In this document: positions 36,011 to 43,469 of the stretch, one piece after another
Layout of the letters: the number at the start of each line of letters is the position of its first letter
Numbering within the stretch: the stretch's first letter is position 1
Assembly: GCF_019297835.1 (NCBI RefSeq)
Contig: NZ_CP079203.1
Location: 1,275,001-1,339,000 of the forward strand
Reading direction: 5' to 3'
Length of the DNA stretch: 64,000 nucleotides
Source: Sphingomonas sanguinis
Lineage (GTDB): Bacteria > Pseudomonadota > Alphaproteobacteria > Sphingomonadales > Sphingomonadaceae
The notes under the pieces: generated by a model
Databases searched by the model: none
Told to the model about the DNA's origin: nothing
Seen by the model: only the letters and a program-made list of their open reading frames with translations
Translations under genes and position numbers: made by a program

Positions 36011-37228
36011 TCAGCCCGTGGCGAGCCTCGGCATCTCTGTCCAGTCGATGCCTTCGCGCTCGGCGGAGCGGTCGATGGGCTCCTGTAAGATCCGGTCACG
36101 CCCGGCCCGCTTGGCGCGGTAGGCGAGTTGGTCGCCGCGGGCGATCATGCCCTCCAGCGTCTCGCCTGCCCGGTGATGCACGATGCCACCGCTGACCGTG
36201 AGAGCGGGCAGCCCCTGTGCGGCGAAGAGGTGGAGGGCGTCGCGAAGCGCATCGCCCAGCCGCATCGCGCGATTGTCCGTTCCGTTGCTGTGAGCGTCGG
36301 GGATGAGGATGGCGAATTCCTCGCCACCCATACGCACCGCCAGCATGTCGCGCGCGGCAATATCCCGCAGGACACGGGCGAAGGCGACCAGCACCGTGTC
36401 GCCCATCGCATGGCCATGACGGTCGTTGATCGCCTTGAAGTGATCGAGGTCCAGGACCAGGGCGTGCAACCCCTCTCCACGCAGCATCGCCTCGGCCATC
36501 ATGCGCGGCCCGACGCGGTGCAGCCCCCGCCGGTTGGCAAGGCCGGTCAGCGGATCGGTCTCGGCATCGAGAATGGTCTCCTCCAGCGCCTTCTGGATCA
36601 CCAGCAGCAGCAGGCACAGGCCCGCCCCGACCAGCAGCACGCCGGTCGAAATCTGCGAGATGGCGGCATAGACACTGCCCAGATAGACCTTGGGCGTGGC
36701 CCCCGACCCCAGCGACAGGACCAGGAACGGCTTGATCAGGAAATGCGCGCCGATGGCCCCGAATATGCCGATCAGCATGGCGCGGATTGGCCCGGTCTGC
36801 TCGATCCGGCACGCCGCCAGCATGACCACCGCGGAGCCGATGGCGAAGGGAAGCTGGAACAGCAGCTCATAGGGCATGGTGTTGCGCGGTCCGCCCCAGA
36901 TCGCCAGCCGCAGCGCCATCCCGGCGCCCCATAGCAACAGCGCAAACCGCCAGGGCGGCCGATGTCCGACAAAGGCCTGGATACCCACCGCCATCATCAG
37001 GATGCCGCCCAGGAATACGCCGTAGCCAAGGATCGAAAATAGCGCGACCTGATCGGTATAGAGAACCAACAGGTGGCAGATGGGCGTCAGGAACCCGAAC
37101 AGGTAACTGACCATGAACCAGACCGTCGCCCGCTGCCGCGCATAGGACAGCGCGATCACGCCGTAGGTCACGACGAAAAGCGCCGCCATGCAGCTATTGG
37201 CTATCAAGGCGTAGACAGCGGCATTCAC
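36011..37228 (-). CDS. Membrane-anchored diguanylate cyclase (GGDEF)
   Basis: A 405-residue protein with seven or so N-terminal hydrophobic segments (residues 1-220) followed by a cytoplasmic GGDEF domain that makes cyclic di-GMP from two GTP. The domain starts DAETDPLTGLANRRGL, and the active loop is MGGEEF, which is a functional variant. No RxxD inhibitory site is seen upstream of it in the usual place. There is no EAL domain. It is convergent with fdhD (4 nt between stops). The signal sensed by the membrane part is unknown. Confidence 0.93.
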   Translation of the reverse strand: MNAAVYALIANSCMAALFVVTYGVIALSYARQRATVWFMVSYLFGFLTPICHLLVLYTDQVALFSILGYGVFLGGILMMAVGIQAFVGHRPPWRFALLLWGAGMALRLAIWGGPRNTMPYELLFQLPFAIGSAVVMLAACRIEQTGPIRAMLIGIFGAIGAHFLIKPFLVLSLGSGATPKVYLGSVYAAISQISTGVLLVGAGLCLLLLVIQKALEETILDAETDPLTGLANRRGLHRVGPRMMAEAMLRGEGLHALVLDLDHFKAINDRHGHAMGDTVLVAFARVLRDIAARDMLAVRMGGEEFAILIPDAHSNGTDNRAMRLGDALRDALHLFAAQGLPALTVSGGIVHHRAGETLEGMIARGDQLAYRAKRAGRDRILQEPIDRSAEREGIDWTEMPRLATG

Positions 37229-37551
37229 GATCTTTGACCAACGCTCCCCTGGGAAATCGTGACGCAGACCTATTCGGCAGAGGGAAAGGAGAGGTTAAGG
37301 CGCAGCACACGCCCCGGGCCCCCAGGCCTTGTCCCTCTCCAAACAGGTGGGAGGATATAGGAGTCGGGAGCGATATGCCATGCGGGCCAGGGGCCGAATC
37401 CACGAAATGTGATCAATCCAGATCATTTTCCTGACGGAAAGATCGCGCCAAGGCGTATGCGACGCGAGGCGTAAAGCCTCCCATCCGCGCGCAAATCGGA
37501 CGATTGCGGGGCGACGGGGGCCACTATCATAATAGGGGAAAATACACCGGG
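37229..37551. other. Intergenic stretch left of the prophage, no gene seen
   Basis: 323 bp between the GGDEF gene start and the tRNA fragment. No open frame with matching codon use was found. It should contain the GGDEF promoter and the original flank of the tRNA gene. Confidence 0.5.
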
Positions 37552-37596
37552 TGGTAGCGAAGGAGGGACTTGAACCCCCGACACGCGGATTATGAT
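37552..37596 (-). pseudogene. 3' half of a tRNA gene with CAU anticodon (likely attL core)
   Basis: On the minus strand the sequence fits a tRNA from the anticodon loop to the end: loop ATCATAA (anticodon CAT), stem TCCGC, variable GTGTC, T arm GGGGG-TTCAAGT-CCCTC, acceptor strand CTTCGCT, then ACCA. No D arm or 5' acceptor strand follows to the right. This is the usual scar of a phage that integrates in a tRNA gene. The tRNA is Met or the CAU-type Ile. The intact copy should be at the right end, outside the window. Confidence 0.75.
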
Positions 37597-37626
37597 TCCC
37601 CAAGAAGGCGTTGAATAAACTCGGCT

Positions 37627-37648
37627 TTTTTCCCAAATCAGGGAAAAA
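37627..37648. promoter_or_regulatory. Inverted repeat upstream of the winged-helix gene
   Basis: TTTTTCCC and GGGAAAAA form a perfect 8-bp stem with a 6-nt loop, 54 nt before the start of the winged-helix gene. It could be an operator or a bidirectional terminator. Confidence 0.4.
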
Positions 37649-37701
37649 CCACCCGTGCAAAATCAATGGGTTAGCAGCCGCCTTCCAACCGGATACGCCG
37701 C

Positions 37702-38442
37702 ATGACCGCGCGATTCGGGGATCTCGCCGCTTCCATTCTTTCGACCACGCCAGGCCACCGCAAGGAAGGCGATGCGACCGATCCGGTGCGCCGGGGAAGC
37801 TTCCACGAAGATAGCCGCCAAGCAAAGCCTTGGCGCCGACACGGCGATGGCGACAGGCGGAAGTGGAATGTCTTCAAGGGCGCAGCGCTCGGCGCCTTCG
37901 ACAAGCTGTACAAGGCGCACTGTCTCCAGCTGCGCCAGGAGCGTGCCGATCGCCGTGCAGGAAAGCGCGACGACGTGATCGATCCACGCAAGCGGTTGCA
38001 CGGCGACGATCGCGCGGTCCTCGCCTATATGCTCGATCGCTTCAATCACATGACCGGCGAGCTTTTCCCCCGGATCGACACCATCGTCGACGCGGTCGGT
38101 AAGAGCGAGGGCTATGTAAAGGCAGCGCTGGCGCGGCTTCGCGATTTCGGCTTCCTCTGCTGGGTGCGCCGCACCAAGACCAAGGAGGGCTCCGAGGGGC
38201 AGGCCGGTCCGCAGCTGGAGCAGACCTCCAACGCCTATTATTTCGCCTGGGGCGAGAAGCTCGTCCAGGAGGCCAAGGGCGCATTCCAGAATCTGTTGAC
38301 GATCGGCCTGAAGAAGCTCCGCGCTGCCACGGGCATCGCCAAGCCCTCCTGGCCCACTGACCCCGCCCTCTCGGCCGCCCTCGCCGGGGTCCGCGATGGG
38401 CTCGATCGCCGCGATGTTGTCATACCTAGCGCAAAGACATAA
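37702..38442 (+). CDS. Winged-helix protein, probable replication or plasmid-type Rep-like protein
   Basis: A 246-residue protein. The N-terminal 70 residues are basic (HEDSRQAKPWRRHGDGDRRKW). The centre has KRLHGDDRAVLAYMLDRFN and then a winged-helix-like unit, FPRIDTIVDAVGKSEGYVKAALARLRDFGFL, where a recognition helix is followed by a wing (CWVRRTKTKEG). This resembles helix-turn-helix replication proteins of alphaproteobacterial plasmids and phages. TGCATCA repeats and an AT-rich tract lie 220-440 bp downstream, which fits an initiator role. It could instead be a transcription regulator. Confidence 0.7.
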   Translation: MTARFGDLAASILSTTPGHRKEGDATDPVRRGSFHEDSRQAKPWRRHGDGDRRKWNVFKGAALGAFDKLYKAHCLQLRQERADRRAGKRDDVIDPRKRLHGDDRAVLAYMLDRFNHMTGELFPRIDTIVDAVGKSEGYVKAALARLRDFGFLCWVRRTKTKEGSEGQAGPQLEQTSNAYYFAWGEKLVQEAKGAFQNLLTIGLKKLRAATGIAKPSWPTDPALSAALAGVRDGLDRRDVVIPSAKT

Positions 38443-38661
38443 TTTGCCCGCTACCCGGTGGAAGATTTAATATAAAAAGGAAACGCTTCGCGTTGCGCAG
38501 TTAGATGGCAACCCTTCTCCTAAACCGACCGGATTTTACCGTACCCGATCGCCAAGCCCTGGCGGATGGGAGCGTCGGCTATGCCGACGCGGTGCTGCCT
38601 GGGGAGCAGCAAGCGGCTTTTGCACGCTCTTCCCACAGGACGCCCGCCTAGCGCATCTGGG

Positions 38662-38749
38662 TGCATCAGGATGCATCACGCCCTGATGCCTCTTTTCGCC
38701 TCTGTACGCCCCGGAAAACCGAGCTGCATCAAATCTCGACAATGCATCA
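38662..38749. repeat. Four TGCATCA direct repeats (iteron-like)
   Basis: TGCATCA occurs at 38662, 38672, 38725 and 38743 on the plus strand; the first two are exactly 10 bp apart. No convincing gene spans this stretch. Direct repeats next to an AT-rich tract and downstream of a Rep-like gene suggest a replication origin, but an operator is also possible. Confidence 0.5.
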
Positions 38750-38819
38750 AAAGCGACCAAAAAAGCAGGCGGGCGAGGCGGGGGGTCTTGCGCGGAAATC
38801 GGGGTCGCGACTTTTTCGA

Positions 38820-38880
38820 GCGATTTTGTGTAATATTATTACATATAATAAAATTACAATGATTTTGAAACAATATTGCC
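38820..38880. other. AT-rich tract, candidate DNA-unwinding element
   Basis: In a region of about two-thirds GC, this stretch is mostly A/T. It contains the inverted repeat GTAATA-T-TATTAC at 38830-38842 and TAATAAAATTACAATG after it. It lies just past the TGCATCA repeats and runs up to the 3' end of the 94-residue gene. Confidence 0.5.
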
Positions 38881-38888
38881 CGGATTTG

Positions 38889-39173
38889 TTATACGATTTC
38901 TTTGATTGTGCCGGGTGGCAGCACGTCGAACAAGTGAGGTTCGTCCTGACCCCAGCGCCCCTCTCGGTTGCCTATGCGGTCCCGAATCGCACTAGGCCGA
39001 AGGATCACCGCCTCGTTGAACGGTGTGCCCATGACGCGCGTCAATATGTCCTCGACCATCCGATCGAGTTGCGTGTCGACCTCGATCCCGAACCTCTTCT
39101 TTTCGGTCCGCTTATACAGCCCAAGCGCTATGCGCAGCGTAAGGCGCAGGTGATCGCGCGACACCCGGTCCAT
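38889..39173 (-). CDS. 94-residue phage protein of unknown function
   Basis: The product starts MDRVSRDHLRLTLRIALGLYKRTEKKRFG and is mostly helical and charged, with LDRMVEDILTRVMGTPFNEAVIL in the middle. The ATG overlaps the stop of the YozE-like gene as TAATG, so the two are translationally coupled. A start 15 nt upstream is possible. No family recognised. It shares the LexA-type promoter of the gene upstream and is therefore predicted to be induced by DNA damage. Confidence 0.65.
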   Translation of the reverse strand: MDRVSRDHLRLTLRIALGLYKRTEKKRFGIEVDTQLDRMVEDILTRVMGTPFNEAVILRPSAIRDRIGNREGRWGQDEPHLFDVLPPGTIKEIV

Positions 39174-39400
39174 TAGAACGACATCCAATCAAGCTCCGCA
39201 TCATCGAGCGCCGCGAAGGCATCGCCATCGGCTCCCATGTCGCGCAGGCGCTGGCGGACCTGGTCCGGCGTCCCAGTGCGAGGAAAGCCGCGATCAGCGC
39301 GCGCGGCCGCCGCGATCGGGTCGATCCAGTCGCCGCGATCCTTTTGCGCCATTAGCCAGGCGCCAAAGGGCTCCTGGGCCTGTCCATACTCAGCGAGCAT
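39173..39400 (-). CDS. YozE SAM-like domain protein
   Basis: A 75-residue protein resembling the YozE SAM-like domain (sterile alpha motif-like helical bundle): FGAWLMAQKDRGDWIDPIAAAARADRGFP then VRQRLRDMGADGDAFAALDDAELDW. The domain's function is not established; it is often a small protein on phages and plasmids. The ATG at 39400 has a GGAGG ribosome binding site 5 nt upstream; an ATG one codon earlier is equally in frame. It leads a two-gene unit with its own sigma70-like promoter and LexA-type box. Confidence 0.75.
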   Translation of the reverse strand: MLAEYGQAQEPFGAWLMAQKDRGDWIDPIAAAARADRGFPRTGTPDQVRQRLRDMGADGDAFAALDDAELDWMSF

Positions 39401-39429
39401 CATCACCTCCATCGACTCGACAGAGGTAG

Positions 39430-39458
39430 ATAATATCAGTGTTCTTATTATGTTCCAA
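39430..39458 (-). promoter_or_regulatory. Sigma70-like promoter of the YozE-like gene pair
   Basis: On the minus strand TTGGAA (39458-39453) and TATTAT (39435-39430) are separated by exactly 17 bp. The expected start of transcription is near 39423, leaving a leader of about 22 nt with a GGAGG site. The spacer and -35 overlap the LexA-type repeat. Confidence 0.7.
39441..39455. promoter_or_regulatory. LexA-type box, GTTC-N7-GTTC
   Basis: GTTC at 39441-39444 and GTTC at 39452-39455 are separated by exactly 7 bp (TTATTAT). This direct repeat is the known LexA operator form of alphaproteobacteria. It overlaps the -35 hexamer and spacer of the promoter at 39430-39458, so bound LexA would block it. 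Confidence 0.7.
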
Positions 39459-39507
39459 TCGGCGACGTGCCGATGCGCGCCCGACCTATGTTAGCCAGGC
39501 GTACCGA

Positions 39508-40608
39508 TCAGGCCGCCGGTGCCGCCAACAGCTGTATCGGCATATCCTCGATCGCCTGCCTCGGCTGGACCGCCAGCGCGCCGACCACCTCGTTGATGCG
39601 CAGGAAGCGTGACAGCAGCGGGATGATCTCCAGCATCCAGAACATCCCCGTGGCGTCGCGGGGATTGCCAAAAGCCGAGCCCTGGGCGGGCACGATACCC
39701 AGGAGCTGAGGCGGCACCCGGTGCGCCGCCAGGACATCATCCCGCGTCGCATTCTTGATTTCCAGGAAGACGTCCTTCGCCCCCTGCTCGGCGACGGGGA
39801 TAATCTTTAGGCTCCCCTCTTTCCCGGCCGGAGCGTGGACGAAGAGGTTGCGGAAATTGCCGGGCCCCTTCGACGCGCGGAGGGCGGCGCGCAGCTTCGT
39901 CGTGTCCCGCTCGTCGATATCGCCGGTGGCATAGAGGATATATCCGGCGTGGCTCCCATTGAGGTAATAGCGACGCCGGAATAGCGTCGCGGCTTCATTC
40001 AGCAGCGCCGACTGGATCGCCGAGAGATATTCCGGCGACCCATAGATCTCCTGGTTGATGTCGGGCTGCATGATCTGCACCACCGCCCCGGCCGGATACT
40101 CAACCTCCGGCGCACCGCCCGGCACATACCAGAAGACGCCAGGCACGACCCCGCGCCGCATATATTTGGCGGGAAGATAGTCGAGCCGCACCAGGCCACC
40201 GAAGCGATTGACGATCTTCAACAGATAGCATTCGCCGAAGACCAGAAAGTCCTGGATCGCCCGCTCGGCCACCGCGCTGGCCAGATAGGGCGACGCCCTA
40301 AGCTCGCTGACGACGATATTGCGCTTGAGCAGGATGGCGCTGCTGTGGTGCGGCGACGCATTGAACGACCGCGCCAAGCCGTCGCGGGAGATGGGCGGTT
40401 CGTACCAGCGGTCGTTGCGATACACCTGCATGACCGTATCGAGCAGGGTGCGCCGGTCGAGCACCGACTCCGGGTCCCCGAAGGTAAAGGCATCCATGCC
40501 CGCCCGATCGGCGACCGCCTGCCCGTTCGTGCCGTCGGAGATAGCCATATTCGCCGTCGAAATCTTCTCCGCCGACGTCATGCGACGGATCTTGGTCTTC
40601 TTCGTCAC
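39508..40608 (-). CDS. Phage portal protein (P2 gpQ-like, PBSX family)
   Basis: The portal is the dodecameric ring at the capsid vertex through which DNA enters. The product is 366 residues from a GTG with a GGAG site 7 nt upstream; P2 gpQ is 344. Typical segments are NDRWYEPPISRDGLARSFNASPHHSSAI, SGSPEYLSAIQSALL-like QEIYGSPEYLSAIQSALL, and VPPQLLGIVPAQGSAFGN near the C-terminus. An ATG nine codons further in is the alternative start. It lies downstream of the terminase on the same strand, the P2 order, and the two reading frames overlap by 311 nt. Confidence 0.92.
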   Translation of the reverse strand: MTKKTKIRRMTSAEKISTANMAISDGTNGQAVADRAGMDAFTFGDPESVLDRRTLLDTVMQVYRNDRWYEPPISRDGLARSFNASPHHSSAILLKRNIVVSELRASPYLASAVAERAIQDFLVFGECYLLKIVNRFGGLVRLDYLPAKYMRRGVVPGVFWYVPGGAPEVEYPAGAVVQIMQPDINQEIYGSPEYLSAIQSALLNEAATLFRRRYYLNGSHAGYILYATGDIDERDTTKLRAALRASKGPGNFRNLFVHAPAGKEGSLKIIPVAEQGAKDVFLEIKNATRDDVLAAHRVPPQLLGIVPAQGSAFGNPRDATGMFWMLEIIPLLSRFLRINEVVGALAVQPRQAIEDMPIQLLAAPAA

Positions 40609-42427
40609 CGAGGATCTCCATGCGCGTCTTGGGTCGGGTCTGACCGTCGAGCGGCTCATTGATGAAAATATGCATCGCCGCCCACGCCATGTCGGCATGG
40701 CCGGTATCGTCGGCGCGGCTGGCCTTGAAGGTGATCGCCTTGCCAGACTGGGTCAGCGCCTTTTTGATCGACAGGAATGCGGATTGCAGGTCGGTCCACC
40801 CGCCGTCGAATTCGACGCGACCGCGCGAGATCGTGTGCTGCGCCTTCATGACCATCTGCGTCTTGCTCTCCAGCGAATACTGGATCTTGACGACGCCGCG
40901 ATGCCGATCCTTCAGGATCTGATAGACGCCAGCACCGACGCCCGAGGCGTCGACCCCGACATAGGTGCAATTGTAGCGCTTCAGGCGGGCCAGGATGAAT
41001 TCGACCTGCTCCTGGAAGTCCGCGCCGCGCAGTTGGTGCTTTTCGATCAGGCGGAATTTTTCATTCGGCCCGTCCGGGGGCAGGGCGATGACCAGAGCGG
41101 CATTGTCGCCGTCCGTGCTTTCCTGCGGATCATAGCCCGCCCAGACCTCCCGCTCGCCGACCGGCCGATCGGCGAGCAGATTGATATCGCGCCAGTCGAC
41201 ATCGGCATCGACCGTGCAGCGCTGTAGCTCATTGAATTTGAAGGCGCTCAAGGAGTCGTCGACGAATTGGCACCCGTACAGATTGGCATATTCGTCGGGC
41301 GCATTTTCGTCCCGCACCTCGGCCAGGTCGAAAAGGTCGCACCCCTGCGCGGCCGCATCCTCCAGCGTCAGCATGTGGCGCCAGATCCGATCGGCGCCGA
41401 GCTGCCCCGCCTTCAGCGCGTCATAGCTGACATCGATCGCGACTTGGTCCGCCTTTTTCCGGCGCCGGTTATAGGCCGCGCCGGTCCACAGCGAATAGGC
41501 CTGGTGCGCCACCGTCGACGGGGTCGACAGATACGTCTTCCGCCAATGCTTGTGGCTGGCCATCGCCTTGGCGACCTTGTTCAGCTCCTCGAACCCGAAC
41601 GTCCAGAAAAATTCGTCGAAATAGAAATTGCCGGTATACCCCTGCGCGGTGCGCGCATTGGTGCCCAGGAAGATCAGCTTGGCGGTCGGCTTATCCTCGG
41701 GCAGACCCTCGGCCGAGACGACGATCGGATCGCCCTTCAGCTTGACGCCGACCCGCGCCGCAAATTCGATGATGTAATTCTTGAAGACATGCGCCTGATT
41801 TTTTGACGCGGACAGGAATATCTGGTTGCCACCGCCCTTTAACGCGTCGAGCAGTGCTTCGCGCGCGAAATAGAAGGTCGCACCGATCTGGCGCGACTTG
41901 AGCACCATGCGCGTGCGCTGGTGCCTGTTCTCCCACCACAACTCATTATATTCGAAATTCTCTTCGTGGAAGATTTCCTCCAGCCGCGCGATCTGATCGG
42001 CGGTGAAGTGATTGGCCGGGGCCCTGTCCTTGCGCTCGCCCGCATTGCGATTGGCGACCTTCTCGTTCAGGTCGCCCTCATGCCCGCCCGGCGCCTGATA
42101 TCGCCGGACACGCGCACCCGCCACGACCTGGCGCATCAGCAGGTCGATTTCCTTGAAATCGCCGCCTGTCTTATTGTCCTTGGCGATCAGCGTGTTGAGG
42201 CGGCATTCCAGCGCGTCCTCGATCTTGGACAGCGACGGCGCCTCGTCCCATCGATCGCGCTGCTTCCAGCTTTCGACCGTCGCCCGCTTCAGCCCCAGCT
42301 CGTTGGCGACCTGGGTGACGCCCCACCCACGCCAATACAGGCTGCGCGCCTGGCGCTTCGCGTCGACCGGGATCGGCATCGTCGACGCGGGCAGCGGCAT
42401 GTCATGATCGGGCGGGAGCTTGTCCAT
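40298..42427 (-). CDS. Phage terminase large subunit (P2 gpP-like ATPase)
   Basis: This subunit powers DNA packaging. An N-terminal helix-turn-helix (YWRGWGVTQVANELGLKRAT) is followed by the ATPase with KSRQIGATFYFAREAL (Walker A region) and TGNFYFDEFFW (Walker B), and a nuclease-like C-terminal region with YVGVDASGVGAGVYQIL. The open frame gives 709 residues, but similarity to the family ends near residue 605 (DGQTRPKTRMEIL). The remaining 100 or so residues are out-of-frame reading of the portal gene. The natural stop may have been lost, or there is an indel near 40600. Confidence 0.9.
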   Translation of the reverse strand: MDKLPPDHDMPLPASTMPIPVDAKRQARSLYWRGWGVTQVANELGLKRATVESWKQRDRWDEAPSLSKIEDALECRLNTLIAKDNKTGGDFKEIDLLMRQVVAGARVRRYQAPGGHEGDLNEKVANRNAGERKDRAPANHFTADQIARLEEIFHEENFEYNELWWENRHQRTRMVLKSRQIGATFYFAREALLDALKGGGNQIFLSASKNQAHVFKNYIIEFAARVGVKLKGDPIVVSAEGLPEDKPTAKLIFLGTNARTAQGYTGNFYFDEFFWTFGFEELNKVAKAMASHKHWRKTYLSTPSTVAHQAYSLWTGAAYNRRRKKADQVAIDVSYDALKAGQLGADRIWRHMLTLEDAAAQGCDLFDLAEVRDENAPDEYANLYGCQFVDDSLSAFKFNELQRCTVDADVDWRDINLLADRPVGEREVWAGYDPQESTDGDNAALVIALPPDGPNEKFRLIEKHQLRGADFQEQVEFILARLKRYNCTYVGVDASGVGAGVYQILKDRHRGVVKIQYSLESKTQMVMKAQHTISRGRVEFDGGWTDLQSAFLSIKKALTQSGKAITFKASRADDTGHADMAWAAMHIFINEPLDGQTRPKTRMEILGDEEDQDPSHDVGGEDFDGEYGYLRRHERAGGRRSGGHGCLYLRGPGVGARPAHPARYGHAGVSQRPLVRTAHLPRRLGAVVQCVAAPQQRHPAQAQYRRQRA

Positions 42428-42471
42428 CGCCAGGGACGGTAGCCACCGCCCCCCGCCGCCCGCGCCGTCCC

Positions 42472-42500
42472 GCTTGTGTAGAACGCTGTTCTACACAAGC
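42472..42500. promoter_or_regulatory. 29-bp palindrome, copy 1, between divergent late operons
   Basis: The arm GCTTGTGTAGAAC (42472-42484) is perfectly repeated in inverse at 42488-42500 with 3 nt between. It lies in the 159-bp gap between the leftward terminase/portal genes and the rightward scaffold/capsid genes. Nearly the same element occurs at 51432-51460 and 57004-57032. In P2, late promoters carry a dyad TGT-N12-ACA bound by Ogr; here the inner dyad is TGT-N13-ACA. Confidence 0.7.
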
Positions 42501-42586
42501 ACCGCGTTGCGCCCAAGCGGCCCTTAGCCCCTGTTCTGGCCTGCAAATCGGCCCGTCCAGGGCGCCAATCAGGGATCGCTACAGCG

Positions 42587-43423
42587 ATGGGCACCAAGAG
42601 CAAATTTTTCCGCGCCTTCGTCGAAGGCAACACGATCAGCGACGGCCGCACCATCACCGCCGCCATGATCGATGAGATCGTCGCCACCTTCAACCGCGAC
42701 ACCTACAGCCCACGCATCAATGTCGAGCATATCGCGGGCTACAGCCCCGAGCCGCCCTTCAACGGCTATGGCGACGTCTATGCGGTGAAGGCACAGGACG
42801 ATGACATCACGGTCGCGGGCAAGACCGAAAAGCGCCGCGCTCTCTATGTCCAGGTCGACGCCAATGACCAGCTGCTCAATCTCGCCGCGACCGACCAGAA
42901 GCCCTATCCCTCGGTCGAGCTGACCCCGTCCTATGCGGGCTGTGGCAAGACGGGCATCGTCGGGCTGGCCTTCACCGACAATCCCGCCTCGATCGCGACC
43001 CAGCGCCTGCAATTTTCGCGCTCGGCGCCGGGCACCTTCCACGCGCACGGCGCCGAGGCGGTCGCCCTGGAATTCGACGCCGCGCCGATCGACGTCACCA
43101 AGCCCGACGGCGCCATCGCCAATTTCTTCAATACGCTGGCGTCGAAATTCGGCCGCCCCGTAGAGGAAAAGCCCAAGGAAGAGCCGAAGCCGAAGCCCCA
43201 GCCCGCGAACGACAATGCCTTCGACGCGGGCAATTTCGCCACCGAGGTCGGCAAGACCGTCGCCCAGTCGATCGCCGCAGCCATGAAGCCGGTCACCGAC
43301 GCCCATGCCAAGCTGGCCGAGGATTTCTCGGCACTCCAGGCGAAGCTGGAAAAGGCCCCGGTCGACACCTTCAGCCGCCCGCCCGCCACCGGAGGCAGCA
43401 CCGCCGTCCTCACCGACTGCTGA
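42587..43423 (+). CDS. Capsid scaffolding/maturation protease (P2 gpO-like)
   Basis: gpO-type proteins combine an N-terminal serine protease with a C-terminal scaffold and are cleaved during head maturation. The 278-residue product (P2: 284) begins KSKFFRAFVEGNTISDGRTI, has INVEHIAGYSPEPPFNGYGDV and YPSVELTPSYAGCGKTGIVGLAF, then a Pro/Lys/Glu linker (EEKPKEEPKPKPQP) and a C-terminal helical scaffold region. It is the first gene of the rightward head operon. Confidence 0.93.
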   Translation: MGTKSKFFRAFVEGNTISDGRTITAAMIDEIVATFNRDTYSPRINVEHIAGYSPEPPFNGYGDVYAVKAQDDDITVAGKTEKRRALYVQVDANDQLLNLAATDQKPYPSVELTPSYAGCGKTGIVGLAFTDNPASIATQRLQFSRSAPGTFHAHGAEAVALEFDAAPIDVTKPDGAIANFFNTLASKFGRPVEEKPKEEPKPKPQPANDNAFDAGNFATEVGKTVAQSIAAAMKPVTDAHAKLAEDFSALQAKLEKAPVDTFSRPPATGGSTAVLTDC

Positions 43424-43469
43424 TCGGCCCCGCCCGCCCCCGCCCGCAAGCACAGGACCGCCCCCTACC

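Noticed and set aside
38830..38842. Resemblance of the AT-rich palindrome to the TAATATTAC nick site of circular single-stranded DNA viruses
   Set aside because: The sequence is GTAATATTATTAC, which lacks the exact nonamer, and no HUH endonuclease is encoded nearby in the window.
38566..38862. A 98-codon plus-strand frame spanning the TGCATCA repeats
   Set aside because: Composition is unlike other genes here, it covers the repeat and AT-rich region, and its product shows no motif.
42480..42492. GAAC/GTTC inside palindrome copy 1 as a LexA box
   Set aside because: The pair is inverted with a 3-nt gap (GAAC-GCT-GTTC), not the direct GTTC-N7-GTTC form, and is not kept in copies 2 and 3.
42472..42500. 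Reading the 29-bp palindromes as rho-independent terminators
   Set aside because: None of the three is followed by a T run, and each lies before, not after, a gene set (copy 1 lies between divergent genes).
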